Assembly: GCA_036346255.1 (NCBI GenBank)
Contig: CM070633.1
Location: forward strand, 11,222,001-11,286,000
From: Ampelocalamus luodianensis
Lineage: Eukaryota > Streptophyta > Magnoliopsida > Poales > Poaceae
Length of the DNA stretch: 64,000 nt
Direction: 5' to 3'
Part shown: piece after piece, positions 12,046-25,469 of the stretch
Numbering within the stretch: the first letter of the stretch is position 1
Layout: each line of letters starts with the position of its first letter
Program-made: the position numbers and the translations under genes
The notes under the pieces: generated by a model
The model's input: the letters and a program-made list of their open reading frames with translations, nothing else
The model's database searches: none
Told to the model about the DNA's origin: nothing

Positions 12046-12915
12046 TGTCACACCCTGGCTCAACACTGAGCCCAGAATATCACCAAAATTATTTTAGCTA
12101 CCAATTTAAACCTTAACTGCAATAATTCCATCAAGCATGCATGGAATAAAAACCCTCAACAGGTCACCAAGAAACAACTAAAGCAAAGTAAATGTATAAG
12201 AATAAATGTTCACAACTTGGTCACACACGCTAAGAACGCTTAGGTCACATGCACCTGAGAAACGCTCAAGATACATGTACTCGAGAAACGCTCGGGATAC
12301 CCATATCTGAGAAATGCTAGGACCATGCTCCCGGTACATAGGATGGCAATAAGTAATAATAAGCAATTAATAACTCAACAAATTTGATGTAATGTTAAAT
12401 CAACCAAAGTTCCAACCATCAAACCAATAATAACCAAGTCTACTAAGGAGTAAATCCTAAAGGAAATTATCAATTCTCTAGATTTAATGAAAGCAAACTA
12501 AATTAGAATGTCTATGTGATAATTGCATGTGATGCACATGTGCTACTCTATCCCATGCATGTCGCTTTCAACAGTCATCTAAATGCAACAACAAAGCAAT
12601 AGTGAGTCCACGACTGAGCAAGTACATAATAAAGGCATAAACAAACAAGCTATTAACCATAATCAACAATATCATCATCATTAATTTATCATTGTCAAGC
12701 TCATACCCAATTAATCATAACATCTCTCATGTAGTTAATTAGAACAATTAACTTCTCATGTATGCAATGCTCAATTATGCTTCACACTCATGCAAATTTA
12801 TAAGTTGATACTGGTATAGTAGAGTGCTAACCTATTGATGACACAGTCTATCCTCCATCCCATGGAGTCCCTACCTTTGTATGATTTTATCATGAGCACT
12901 CCGGATTAGCTATAT
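12046..12915 (-). mobile_element. Minus-strand LTR fragment (3' part)
   Basis: The plus strand starts TGTCACACCCTGGCTCA. This is the reverse complement of the terminal sequence of the 14025-16536 solo LTR, which ends CCAGGCTCAATGCTGAGC plus GGGGTGTTACA. It therefore reads as the 3' end of a related LTR on the minus strand, cut off where LTR B begins at 12916. Short repeats around AACGCTC (12230-12310) and a weak TGAGTC/GACT hairpin (about 12603) lie within it. No gene is present. Confidence 0.55.
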
Positions 12916-13466
12916 TGTAACATCCCAATTTTTGGCTTTCAAAAAAAATCCCTTTTGAGTAGTTTAACCCTTTTGAAAATTTTACCACATTTAATATGAA
13001 TTTAAAAAGCTTAAATTGGAATTTAAGAAGACAAAAGGATTTTATGTAAATAATCCAAACATCAATTAATTCTAAAACTATTTTATTTGAGTTCCTTGTA
13101 CTTGGAAATATTTAAAAGATTTTTCTAGAATTTTTGCAAGTTCATTTGCTATTTTTTTTTCTTGGCATTTTCTATTTTCTGGTAATTTCTAAAATGGAAA
13201 AACATATTTTAAATACTAGAAGGCCTATAGGTCGAAATCCATTTCCCCGACATGTTCTTATTCTCTCCCCAGCTCAATTCCACACGCACCTGCAGCCCAG
13301 CCCAGGTCTACGCCCGCATCACGATTGCGCTCGCCCACTGTCACTGACCGGTAGGGCCTGCCTGTCAGGCTGTCTTTGTCTCCATGTCAAACTCTGTGAT
13401 GTGCATGAACTGGACTTTGCCACTACGTCGAACACGAACACTCCCCACCACCCAGCCACACCTTGC

Positions 13467-13473
13467 TATAAAA
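13467..13473 (+). promoter_or_regulatory. TATA box of LTR B
   Basis: GCTATAAAAGC lies about 550 bp from the LTR start, at the position equivalent to the TATA boxes of N1, C and H. Confidence 0.5.
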
Positions 13474-14024
13474 GCTCTTGCCGTTCATGTCACCAGCATG
13501 TCCAAAACCCTAGCCATCGGTTCCCAAGACCCAGACCACAAAGCCACCATCATTGCGCTAGATTCATCACTCAAGCCCTAGCACCGCCGTCGTAATGTTT
13601 CTTTGATTTCGTTGCCATCGGTGGGCCCCCGCCACCGTTGTCTACTCCATCGAAACTGCCTCATCATGTTCTACCCCATTTGCGTACCACCCTCTTTGCT
13701 TGAGAAGCCTCGTAGTAGCATAGCGCTGTTAAGCCCGCACCCCCGCTCTACTTTGTCGTTGTTGCTGTCGTTTGGTCCCTATCAATGACCATTGTTCCTC
13801 ATGCCCCTTTGATGAGCATTGGTCCCCGTGTGCCGTCCATTCACATCACCTAGACCCTAGGAACCCGATGTGTGCATCCAAGTCCTCGTAGAAGGTCTCC
13901 TTTACCGTTGCGCCATTCACCTGAGTCGTCATCATCATCCTCGTCACCATCGACCAACTTGCCGGCCTATCTAGTTCCATCCAAGTCACCGAATGTGTTC
14001 ACCGAGGCATGGTGATGTTGTAGG

Positions 14025-16536
14025 TGTAATACCCCAAAAATTAAATTGGGAGAGAATAATTAAATCGGGAGAGAATAATTAAAAATTGGGGGAATATTTC
14101 TTTTAGCAAAGCGATTGAACAGGAGAAAGAGGGGTTTTAATGTAATACTCCAATTTATTATACAAAAGAAAGCGTTCAAAAGAGAAATTAGACATAAAAA
14201 AGGGGGTTTCTGCAGTTTTTCGACAACTTGGGCCTTGGGCCTTGACCCAGGAGGCCCATGAGGGGCCGACCACCAATAAAAGGAAGGGGAAAAACCCTAG
14301 ATGCACTGCAGCTACAGTGCCACCGCACTGTAGCACGGTTACTGTAGCGCACCTCTCCTCCATGGTGGTGCCCCCCTCCATTGGTGCCTCCCTTCCTCGC
14401 CGTCGGTGCTCCCTGCTGCCGATCAAGTGAAGAAAGGAGAGGAGATCAACTTCGTGGGGAGAGTTCATCGTGTTGCTGCGATTCTACAAGGGTAACGTCG
14501 CGTGTTCTTCGTTGTTTGATGCGTAATAGTTGCGGTTGATGTCGTTTGGTAGATTGATTTGCGTCGGTTTAATAGATCGCGTTCTGTCCAGATTATTGTG
14601 CGGTCCGTTTCGTGTGTTTAGAGGCCAAATTAAGAGTTTTGGTCTCCTAGAGTTATGTAGATAATGTTCTTAGCTTTCAGTGGCCGTCAAGAACGCCAAA
14701 ATCCGATTAACGGTTAGAAAGTTATGAATTGTTTAGTGCCGCTGTCTGGTTAATCTGTCAACATCCTGACAGTCTGTAGAAAACTGAGTTAATCTATTAG
14801 TTAAAGACGAAATCAGAGGATCTCAATATAACGAAAATTGTAGGTAATTTCCATACCTTTTCAGAGAGATAAAGAACGCAAAATTTGGACTTTCGTAGCA
14901 AACGTTATGATGGTTTTAGTGTACTGTCCAAAGAAGCCGACGTGAAAATTGTTGTTCTGTAGTTTGGCTTGGTAGGGGCAGTAGATGGCATAACCAAAAG
15001 GGCTCCCCAACTAAGTTTATTTGGGTAATTTAATTACCTTTCTAGAAAGTCTGAGAACACCTCATTTGGACTCCTGAGCAGAAAGTTATGTATTTTAGAA
15101 GTTGACTGTCCGCAGTGATCACCAAAGCGATCGCTAGAAATTGGAAGATTGGAAAACGCTTGGGAGATTAGCGAGTTCGTTTGTGTTGTTATTTATGCTT
15201 TTGATCCAGTATGTTGGTCTTAGATTGGGGTTATCTTTATGTTCAGGTGGGAGCGTGATCCGGGGCAGCGCCCTCTTCGCGTCCACCGTTCTCGCACGGT
15301 TGAGGCAAGTATTCGGGTTATAGCATATTTATGCTTGTATCTTCGAGAGTGTTTGTGTTTTGCTCGTAATAGGCATGCATGAATGTTAATGTGATGAGTT
15401 TCCATTTATCTTGATGAATGCTAGTTATGGTTAAAGTTGATGTTATTGTGATGAGTTCCAATTTTATCTGGTGAATGCAAGTACTCGATTGAGAGAATAT
15501 GTATGAATGTTTGATAGAAGGTGCTAGTACTTTGATGCGTACTAACCATGCAAGGTTGATAGTGTGACATGTATGATTAAGGATGGTAAATATTTGAGAT
15601 ATGATTAATTATTATTCATGAAGGATTGTTCATGTTTGCTAGTATTATGAATATATGTGCTATTCATGGATACTAGAATGCTAAGAATGTCAATGATGAG
15701 GAATGCTAGAAGTATGAATAAGTTTATTCATGCACGTCGTTGTTGTGAATCCATATGTATGATGGTTTAAAGTTTTGTTCATGTGCATCATGCAATCATA
15801 TTGGAGGATTGGTCACGTGGTGACTATGCATGTTCGAGGTCCCGTCATGTAGATGACGGGCTTGAGGTCCCCACATTCGTGGAATGTGGGCTATGAGTAA
15901 AGAGGTCCCCATCATTAAGATGATGGGCAAAGGTCCCTATACATGTGGTGTATAGGCTCTTGGTCCCGTGCGGTGGGCACGAGCAAGGGTATACAATGAC
16001 GGTTGTATACCCGCATTACACGGTAAAATGCGAAAGAGATAAAGTTGAAAAGGTGCATTGCATTGGTTGCATTCACATGAGCATGAAGGCTATACTTTGG
16101 TGCATTGTTTATCTTGGATTGTTGATGCTATGAATGATAATTTGCTTAGCCTTGTTGGTACTTGCTGAGTCTTTAGGCTCACTCTTGCTTTGATGTGTTT
16201 TATGTACAACTGGCAAGACCCGCATGCATGGGAGGGAGTAGATGTTTGGATACACGCACTACCACTCAATCTTAAGAATTACTTATGGTGGTTTGAGTTT
16301 CAGATTAACTGTAATAATGAGAATAGCAAATTTTGGTTATGTTTATGAGATTATCCTGCATGCTTGAATGAACCTGATTATGAAGATATTGATAAATGCC
16401 ATGATTAATTGTTGGAACCTCGGTATAGCTGACTATAAAGGAGGTTTTGCCGAAAATTTGTAATTGGTCTTAGTTTAGTTTAGTTTAATTTAATTTTAGT
16501 AGCATTCCAGGCTCAATGCTGAGCTGGGGTGTTACA
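14025..16536 (+). mobile_element. 2.5-kb solo LTR with perfect TSD GTAGG
   Basis: It begins TGTAATACCCC and ends GGGGTGTTACA, near-perfect inverted termini. GTAGG flanks both sides (14020-14024 and 16537-16541). No PBS, polypurine tract or coding domain is present, so a solo LTR inserted into LTR B is the simplest reading. The interior carries the hairpin array at 15841-16032. A TGAGTC-ttta-GGCTCA stem-loop at 16166-16181 is equivalent to the GAGTAC hairpin of the other LTRs. Confidence 0.8.
15841..16032 (+). repeat. Array of seven consecutive short hairpins
   Basis: Perfect inverted repeats occur at 15841-15860 (CCCGTCAT stem), 15870-15890 (CCCACATTC), 15908-15927 (CCCATCAT), 15936-15956 (CCTATACA), 15967-15981 (CGTGC), 15987-16012 (GGGTATACAA) and 16012-16032 (CGCATT). 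Loops are 3-9 nt. The first five are introduced by GGTC or GGT. The stems differ in sequence, so this is a repeat of structure more than of sequence. It lies in the expected transcribed part of the solo LTR. Confidence 0.85.
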
Positions 16537-17959
16537 GTAGGTGCACTTCGATCATCATTTCCCGCCGTCGTTCGCTATTGTCGTCGCAAGCCCGCAACTG
16601 TCATCCATGTCGCTGTGTGAACTGCCGACGTGTCATCGACATGGCCGACACCTCAGTGCCACGTGTGCACCATGTCAACCCCGCCGCTGAGTCAGCTACC
16701 ACCCATGCCCTCACCTAGATCCAAACCCATGTGGATTTGCTCCACAGTGAACCAAGGCACTGACATGTGGACTGTAACAGCCCAAAATCCTTAAGTTGGA
16801 TTAGCTATGCATCTACTGTGCATTTATGAAATTTTGGACCTTTTTAAAACTTTTTGTTGCTAAGCAAATAGGTTACAACCTGGTCTTTCAAAACCTAGAA
16901 ATGAAAATTTTCAAACAAAATAAAAGTTTGTCAAGATTTTGAAACTTAGATCGGAGTGGGGTTAAACCCTCTGCTGAAAGTCTTTTGATTATGGGAAATA
17001 GCAATTAATCTTGGAAATCCTATCCTCCTTTTTCCAATTCAAACTTGAAAATATACGTTCTCAAGTTCGTAACTACAAACTAAATTTCTATTTTGAAAAC
17101 ACCTTGGAACTCAAATATGAGAATAATTTGATTGGATTTCATCTGCTCTGTTATGGTTGTTTGAATTTTTCTGGAGTTTTGGAGAATATTGGTTTTTCAT
17201 TTGATTTGCTTGTTTGAATTTAAAATACAAACAAAACTTGTGAGCAATGCCTGGAAGTATTTTTCCTAGGTTCTGTAACACCTTATAAACTCACTTTCAA
17301 AAGTTCACAAATTCTAGAAATAATTTGCTACTTTAAAGCAGTTAGTCAAAATAGAAATTTGAAAGTCAAACATCAAGATCATGCACTTAAAATAATTTTG
17401 GGAAGAATTTACTTCAATCAAAACTCTGGAAATAATTTATTTAAATCTTATAATAATTGTCATGAATAAATATAATTTTCCCCAAATTTTTGGAGCTAAA
17501 TTCAATCTGCAGAAAATTCAAACTTGCTTCTATAACCTTTTATAAATTTGAATTCAAAATAAGCAACTAAGTCATGAACAATGAAGTTTAAAACTTTATT
17601 TGGTCACTTGGTAACCCTAGGAACCTCCCTGAAAAATTCCAAAATTTTTGAAATTTATTTGCTATATTTTAAAGCCCGATCAAAGTAAGGGTGTTGAATT
17701 AAAAACCCGGTCAAACCTCATTGCACTGTTCCTTGGGCTCAGACTCAACTCCGACCGGACCCGACCTCTGGTCCGACCGAGCCGACTCGACTTGACCGAA
17801 CCATCTAGCTGCACCTGGCTCAGCCGCACCAATTAGCGCATCGCGAGCCGTCCGTTTTCAAATCAACGGCCGGGATGGATGAATCGTTCGGACTGCCGGT
17901 TGTTGCCCTCGCCATGAACCCTCCGATCTCGATCCGACGGTCGGGATCTGTTCACCCGT

Positions 17960-19077
17960 TATAAAAACCATGCCAGCCCTCCTTGTGCCGCCGACTAGTG
18001 GGTCCCGTCGGCCCGCTTGTCTTCTTCCCCGCGCGAACGCCGCCCCCGCCACCTCGCTCGCGCCTCGGTTGCCCGCTTCCTCCGCGTCCGTCTGCTTTCT
18101 ATCACCTCGCCATCAGCTCCTTGCCGCCTCAGCACGCCCTCGCCATGGCCCCGCCGTCACCGCCTCTCCCTGTTCCCTCGCCGCCCCCTCGGTATCGCTT
18201 CTGTCCTTGCGACATGACCGGGGAGCATCGCCGCCCATACCATCGTTTCCGTTCTTGCCGCCCCCGTGCCAGCCCTTGTAAACCACCGAGGAGCTGCCCT
18301 AGACGCCCTTTTTCTCTACCTGCAACTCATCCTCAATTTTCTCTCCTCCTCGAGCCCCATTCGGCCCAAGCTCCGAATGCCAAAAGTAGAGCCGCCGCGC
18401 CGCCTCCAAGCTCTCCGGCCGCTCCAGCGAGCCCCGGCCATCCCCGACCCCGTCACGGCGCGCCTGCTACCCCGAGGAGCAAAACCCCTCGGTGAATTTG
18501 GGGATTTACCTCACCGAAGCCTCGCGCATCACCATCTTCATCAACACCGGCCGCAACCGCTATTTTCACCGCCGCACCTTCTCCGGCGAACCTCCCTCCA
18601 ATTCCCCTCTCCATGAGTATCACTTGAGCTCCCTCTACTTTTCCCTACCACTCACTTGTGCCTCACTCCTTCCCAGGTCGCCGCCGTCGAGAGCTACCCC
18701 GCGCGGCCGCCGGTTCGCGTCGCCAGCTCACCTCAGTGCCTCCCCGTCTTCGTCGATCGCTCCGACATGTTCCAGGTACCGCACTGGTGCCCATGCGCGC
18801 CCTATTTTCTGCCCCCTCCCTCTCTGGCACCGCCGCGCCGTTTCTCCTCCATGACTGGCCGCCGCCCACCTTGGCCGCGCCGCCTCAGTGTCGGCCGAGT
18901 CCCAAAACCGCCACCCCTAGCCTCGTTGACCTCGGAGCAACCCATTTTTGGGATCACTTTCGCCTCACGACCACTCCCTCGCCGGCGACTAGCCACGACC
19001 AAGTGTTCCCCTGTACTGCCTCCCTATTCTTGATCTCTGAGTATTTAACTTTCCTGGAGAAGTTGTGCTCGCAGTAA
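17960..19077 (+). other. TATA box and GC-rich transcribed region of LTR C
   Basis: TATAAAA at 17960-17966 is followed by about 1.1 kb of strongly C-rich DNA. Several overlapping Pro/Arg/Ser-rich frames are open here (17983-18495, 18266-18616, 18658-19077). They overlap in all frames and lack domains, as expected from base composition alone. I treat them as non-coding LTR leader. Confidence 0.55.
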
Positions 19078-22000
19078 GATCTGTGGAATTCATTTGATAT
19101 TAGACCTTTTGATTAACTCTTAGATCACTCAAACTTAATTAGCATTTGAATAAATGATTCCGTAAGAAAATGTGTTGTTAGCATCTCATTTTCAGAAGGT
19201 GTTCTGTTGAAGTTGTCCAAGCAGTAACCTGAAAAATGTTAGATTTATCAAAAGACTAATACCTTGACTAATTCCTGTAGTTAGAGTTCTCTTAAATATA
19301 ATTAGCTAAACACTTTTCTTTCATCAGCAATCAAAATCTGAAAATCATTAGGGATGTGAGATTCTCAGAAAAACATAAGAGAGCAATCAACTTTTTCTTT
19401 TGAGTGTTGAGCATCAAAGAGAAGAGGTTAGATGGAAAGTTGTTATGTCAGTAGTATGCCTAAAGTTGCTAGAGATTGTCTCTAGGGGTCCTTTGGCAAG
19501 TTTCTAACAGCAGCAACCAAATCTGGCAAAACCTAGACAAATGTGGATTTTTCAGAAACCAACAGAGAAAAGAAGCTGCTTAGGGGAAAATCTGAATTTT
19601 GTTATCTGAAGGAAGTTTAGTTCATAGCATTTTAGTTCTTAAGAATCTGGTTGTATGGGTTGTTGGAATATTAGTCGGAAGAAATTTAGATTTGTCAAAA
19701 GGCTAGAAAAATGACCAATTCAAGCAGTCAGAAGTGTGTTTATAACTCTGTCAGTATAGTAGTAGGAGTTTGTATCAATTCACTTAGGCTTTGGGCAACT
19801 ATTTAACAGAAGTTATCAAATCTGAAAAGTCAGCTTTAAAAAGGGAACTTTTAGAAACCAACACAGAGTTAGCAAATTTTGAAGTTGAGTTTAAAGAAGT
19901 TTAGTCATTAGCCAGTCAATAGCTTTTTGGTTCTGGAAATATTGAGGTTGTGGGTTATAGGGTCAATGTTCTAAAATCATGTTTTGTCAGGAAACTTAAC
20001 TGCTAGCCAAATCTAGTGTTCTGTAGCTGATGTTATAAATGTCTTTTGCTATCAAACTTTGTAAATGTCATCTAGGTCACGCATTTGGTTTCACTAATCT
20101 GTAAGCTTCAGTCAGATCTTATGACAGTAATTGGAAGAAGTTGTGTTAAACTAAACAGCTATTAGAGATTAAATTAACAAGGAGCTAAAGGCTTGTAAAA
20201 GGCAAAGATCTGTAAGTGAACCTCTATGTAACTAGCTATCAGTATCTCAATCTAGGGGAGTTGATTAGGGGAGAATTTAAATTGGACTATCAAAGTGAAG
20301 TTTGAGTCCTGTAGTAAGTAGGTTCGGTAGTTGTTTAGTTTTGTCAATACTTTGTAGTCTCTCACAACCTACTGACCTGAAGAACAAATAGATGTCTCGG
20401 CTTCTGTAGCGGTGAAGACCCACACAAACTTAGCCAAATTTAAAGTTCAGTAAGCTACTGTCTTTTCAGTTACAAGAGAATAGTTGGCTTAGTAGTTAGT
20501 AAGATGGTGAAATCAGCTAGTTTCCGCTGATAATATTTGTTAGCAAATTAGAAGGAATTGGGGGAAAAGCAGGGAGTTAAAACCTTGTTAATACTAAGAT
20601 TTGTGAGTAGACCTCTTAGTGGCTAGCCTTTAGCATTTCAATCTAAGGGAGTAAAGTTATGTATAAGGCAAGATTTAGGTTATATGCATGTCAATTAACA
20701 ATAGACCTTATGCCCATATCTTAGCTTCAAAAATTCATATCCATTTCAAATCAACTCCAAACCCAATGTTGTTGTTCCAATTTTGCAGCAATCGTTATCT
20801 ACCTTCTGTTTTGATTTCTTAGTTTTGGACACTTTTGGAATTGGGGGTTTATTCGATGCTTTTGTTTTGATTGGTTCTTTTCGTTAGATGACCATGACTC
20901 GGGAGCGCAACCGTAATGATCATGAGAATGTCCAGAGTTCCAGCAAAGCAAAGGCAAGGAGATGTAACATCATTTGATCATATTGCTCCTATTACTTTTA
21001 AAGTCTAATATCTTGTTTGCAAAACCTAAATATGCATGCTTCTTTGTGTCAAGATTAATTTTGTCGATTAGAGGTAGTTATCCCATTGCATTGTTTCCCT
21101 GAAATTATTCACCCCTGCCACTGCCATAGGTTATTATCCTCACTGGTGAATTAGAGCCCAGTGAATGATTTATGGTCTTTTATTTGTCTTTACGATATGA
21201 TGCTTAGCAATGCTTAGTTACCGGTAGAATTGGGCGGTTATCGACTCATCGATAACCTTGATCACACAAACTTATTATAATCTATATATTTCAGCTTTGT
21301 GTGCTATGTTCAAATTGTAAAACTAAAACTGAAAATAAAAACAATTTGGACTTGGGCACTGTGGTATGATGGTGTGATCTTTTGGGTGTGGATCGGAATG
21401 GTGCCCGAGTCAATTAAGGACCGAACATCTTGTGAGTACCATTATCCAGCAATTTGTGCGTGCTAACCACACTAGAGGGAAATGGGATCTCTCTTGACTA
21501 AGTACTTTGGAGGTGTTAATTAATGAGTCGCGTGGTGGGTTGCATATGGAATATATGCAACATGGACATGTTGTGGGGAGGAGCACCACGAGGCGGTGTC
21601 TCCTACTCCACATATGGGTCCTTGTGATCCATATTTCGCCGGCAGATCACTAAGGGTTAACCCCCATACGTGCGACTCTTGATTAGCTCAATCCATTGGA
21701 AATGTCTCGTAGGACTTAGCCGTGCCGGCATACCTAAGGAAGTGTGCTTAATAGCTTGGCAAAAAGGCGGTATGAAGTGTGGGTACATTGGTACACCCCT
21801 GCAGGGTATAAAACTATTTGAATAGCCTCGTCCTAGGTTATGGACACGCTTGGGTAAGCTTTTCAAGAGTTAGACTACAACCTTTTAAATTAAAACTTGA
21901 CATGGGTGGTACGAATGGGTAATTCGTGCTATTGTTGTGATGGCTATTGAGTTAGTCATCTCCAGGTTGCCTTTATGTTATTACTCATTGTATCGCTGTT

Positions 22001-22239
22001 ATTTCTGCAATTAAAATTCAGTTTGTCAAGTTTGCCTTCAAATTATTATCTATTGCAAACAAAACTTGCTTTTTGCTGAAAATTAACCTTCGGCCTTCTC
22101 CTTTGATTCAAGCCTGCATGTAGTAGTAACTAGGTTTGTTACTCGTAAGTCTTGCGAGTACATTCGTGTACTCACTGTTTGCTTGTATTTACTAATCTGG
22201 AACAGCAGGTGGTGAGATCGAATTGGGTAAGGAAAGTTT
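19078..22239 (+). other. AT-rich remainder of LTR C, no gene
   Basis: No coding signal was found. It holds two diverged copies of a roughly 400-bp unit (landmarks near 20200 and 20595, both with a CTAGC..TCAATCTA segment). It also holds the TATTTGAATA/GTCC..GGAC module (21815-21850) and a perfect GAGTACA-ttcg-TGTACTC hairpin (22156-22173). Confidence 0.5.
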
Positions 22240-24496
22240 TGTGGGCACCCTGGATTATTGGAAATGTACTTAATTAAATTCATACTGTAGCACAATTGTT
22301 AATGAAGGAACAGTACTGCCCCTTTATTAAGAATCATGCTAGGAGTATAAATTTAACAAGCAGCCGATCCAATAATCAGGATTCCCGGATATATATATCT
22401 CACAATGGTTCCCAGGATCAACGACCATTGCATATATATCCTTCAACAACATTGCATCATACACATACAAGTCATTCATTTACATAATTAAACATAAGTT
22501 TACAACTTGCAGTCAAGTAGTACAATATTAAGTGACTTGGTCACTTTAAAAGTCTAACAGCGGAAGCAAAAACAAAATATGAAAATCCACCAATGGCCTC
22601 ATCCACCCGCAGGCAATTGCGTGGAGGAAAGAAGTAGCTTTAGTCGTTAGCGTCACCCTGATCGGCGCTAACGGGTACTTCATAAAGAAAACCGTCCTCA
22701 CCTGCAACAATAGGTGATAGCACCTTGAGTACGGAAGGTACTCAGCAAGTCTTACACAAACTAATAAAAGAAGGTGTTTATTAGAACCTAGTCAAAGGAA
22801 TAGAATTTTTACATGCATAAGGTTACAACAGGAAGGTATAAGGGTTCAGATTTGCATAAAGCAATACATCCTAACCTACAGTTGCTAAATTTTGATAAAG
22901 CAAGTTTATAAATCAAAGTTTAATTAGAACGGTAAGTAAATGACATAATTGTAAACAGTACAGTGCATGAATCCCTCATGCAAAGCCATAAAAACCGAAA
23001 CCAGTTTTGTAAATCAAAACTTCTATACAGGTGACATCAACTCAAGTTATCGTCCATGATCGTGGACACGGCTATTCGAACAGTTTATACCCTGCAGGGG
23101 TGTACATCTTTACCCACATGACTTAGCTAGCCCGTTGCCTTCGGATGCCTCCGAATGATGACATACTTCCTTTGGTATGCCGACCGGGGAAACTAAGATT
23201 TGGTATTTTTCAACAAGCTAACACTATTAAGTTGGACCCCCATGTGTGAACTGATCTCGCTTAAACAACGACTGATAGCATCCGCTAACAGGGCACACAT
23301 GTTGCGTCGAGAACGCCGATCCAAACAATTAAATGCGAATGGGCTCACTACCCATACTAGGATGCAATCGGCACCATTAAGGTGCGTATATGCTACGGAT
23401 CACATATACGCCCTCACCCTTCTAAGAACATCGACATCGACATACAAGCTCACATGGCATACAACACACCATAAGACCTAAGCATTTATGCCATACAAGG
23501 TCAATACACATATTCTTACTTTCTGTTTCCAACCCAATAGTCTTAACATTTTACTTAACCAAACAGCGCCCATACATCGCATGTGGAAGTACGTGGGGAC
23601 TTGAATTGAATAGTCGAGTTCGGTCCTTAATTAACCGGACAAGTCCACCACAAAACCCAATCTCGTGCTCAAAAGCACCATCACTAGCTTCCTCTTGTCC
23701 AGATCAATTTAAATTTAAAATACAAGTCTGATTTAAAGAAACTGGACAAAGAGTTCAAAATAACAAAAGTTCATTTGTGATTCCCATGTTTGACAAGATA
23801 TGCTTGTCAAACTCTAAAATCTCTAGACTGCATGTCTAAGCCAAAACTGAAAATATATGTTATAATATACATTACTATGCTAAGGTTGAGTGTATGGTGA
23901 CAATTGAGGTAATCCATCATGTTAGGTCATAACTAACTACTAACAGATCACAATTTGTACTTTCAGAAAAATAGCATGCATAATTGTCACTGGATTTAGA
24001 AAATCTAATGTATAAAATTTGGGATCAACATGGTGCAGAGAGGATGCTTGCCTTGATAGTAATAAACTTTTGTTGCAGGTTCAGGTTGCTCAGAAATAAA
24101 GTCAAAAGCTTCAGATGAACCAGATTCTATAAGAAGCAATAAAGTCCAATAAATGCCAAAATCGACAATAAGCACAAAATGGAAGAAATATGCATGATCA
24201 ATTTGGAAATGCATGATTAGCAGTATGCTTAGGCCATAACTACTCATAATAGTGAGAATAACCCATATTATAGCCTACTGTTTTCGAATGGCAGAAACTA
24301 AGGCTTAGTTCAAAGTTTCAGTTTTCAGATTTTGAAAAGAGCAGAAACAGGACAGATTGCAGATTTGGGAAAAAGGAAAATAGATCAAGCAAAGACTCTA
24401 AAATGAAGCTTAGCCTGATCTATTAGGGTAGTTAATATCCTAAACTAACCTTAACCTAACCCTACTCGGTTAGATTACAAAGGCTAAAGAAAAACC

Positions 24497-24523
24497 TATT
24501 TTGTCGGTTAAGCCGACAAAATA
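24497..24523 (-). other. 11-bp stem hairpin in LTR D leader
   Basis: TATTTTGTCGG and CCGACAAAATA are separated by five bases. The identical hairpin is at 34963-34989 in the other LTR. It lies about 500 bp downstream of the TATA box, so it would be in the transcript. Confidence 0.65.
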
Positions 24524-25013
24524 AGACAGAGACAGATTTCGGCTATGAGGCAAAATAGATGATGACAAGAATTGAAAGATTAACTTGTTATGCTACTAAG
24601 GTTTAGCTGAGACCTAATTAGGATAACAAGTCGACAGGAGAAACCCTAGGTCTTGAAAATGACATAAAAGACCGAAAAGTTAGAATAGCAACTTTTCAGT
24701 TTAGAGCAAGTTGAAGCTACTGATGTTCAAAAGAATGATTCACAGGAGCTTCTAAGGTCATTAAGATGCTCAAGATGTTAAAAACTAGGGTTTTAGCTTA
24801 CCAGAGTAGGAAAGACACCAAAGATTGAGAAAGTCGATTCTGCTCAACAGAGAGATAGCCTTCGGTTTTAACCTACAAAAGAAGTCAAAACCTTAGTGCA
24901 AGGTAAATCCAGTTCTTGGGATGGATAAGCAAAGAACAGGAGCAAGAAACTCCACTGGACAACAATGGAGGATGAACTTCAGTGGTCAACAATTGTAACA
25001 GCAAAAGCTAGGG

Positions 25014-25023
25014 TTTATATATA
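25014..25023 (-). promoter_or_regulatory. TATA box of D 3' LTR
   Basis: The minus strand reads TATATATAAA just before an AACCCTAG segment. The matching site in the 5' LTR is 35481-35490, which would drive the element. Confidence 0.6.
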
Positions 25024-25469
25024 GATGTTAAGCTACAGGGCAAAGAGGAAGAGTCTAGAGTTGATGAGGTGTCCATTTAGGGCTAATTATCCCAAAAATT
25101 AGTGGCATAAACTTTGGGATAAATCCTCTCCTCTGTTTACAGAGAGATCTGCGCGCAGAGAGAAGGAAGAATGGAGGCAACATATGACATGTGGGTCCCT
25201 TTGTCATCCTCAGCTGAGCGCGCCTCCTAAAGCCTCAAAAGAATGTCAGCCGTCCGATTAAAAATGGGCGGCTGTGATAAATAGAGAGGTTAAAAGGTTT
25301 TAATCGGTATCAGTTAATATGGACCGTGCGATCTAGATCGGTCGATCGAGATTAAAACAGAGCCCAAAAGGATTTCGGAGTTTTAAGTTCAAATAGGGGT
25401 GTTGGATTGAAATCCAACGGCCCAGCTCAAAAGATACACGTCATCCCTTAGATGCACTGATGCAGCACC

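Noticed and set aside
15841..16032. CRISPR-like array
   Set aside because: Units have no constant repeat with unique spacers, each is a hairpin of a different stem, and the context is a plant LTR.
14025..16536. DNA transposon with TGTAAYACCCC inverted termini
   Set aside because: The inverted ends are typical of gypsy LTRs, the target duplication is 5 bp, and no transposase is present, so a solo LTR is simpler.
17983..19077. Overlapping GC-rich ORFs after the TATA box of LTR C
   Set aside because: Several frames on both strands are open at once and are Pro/Arg/Ser-rich, as expected from composition; no family motif is present.
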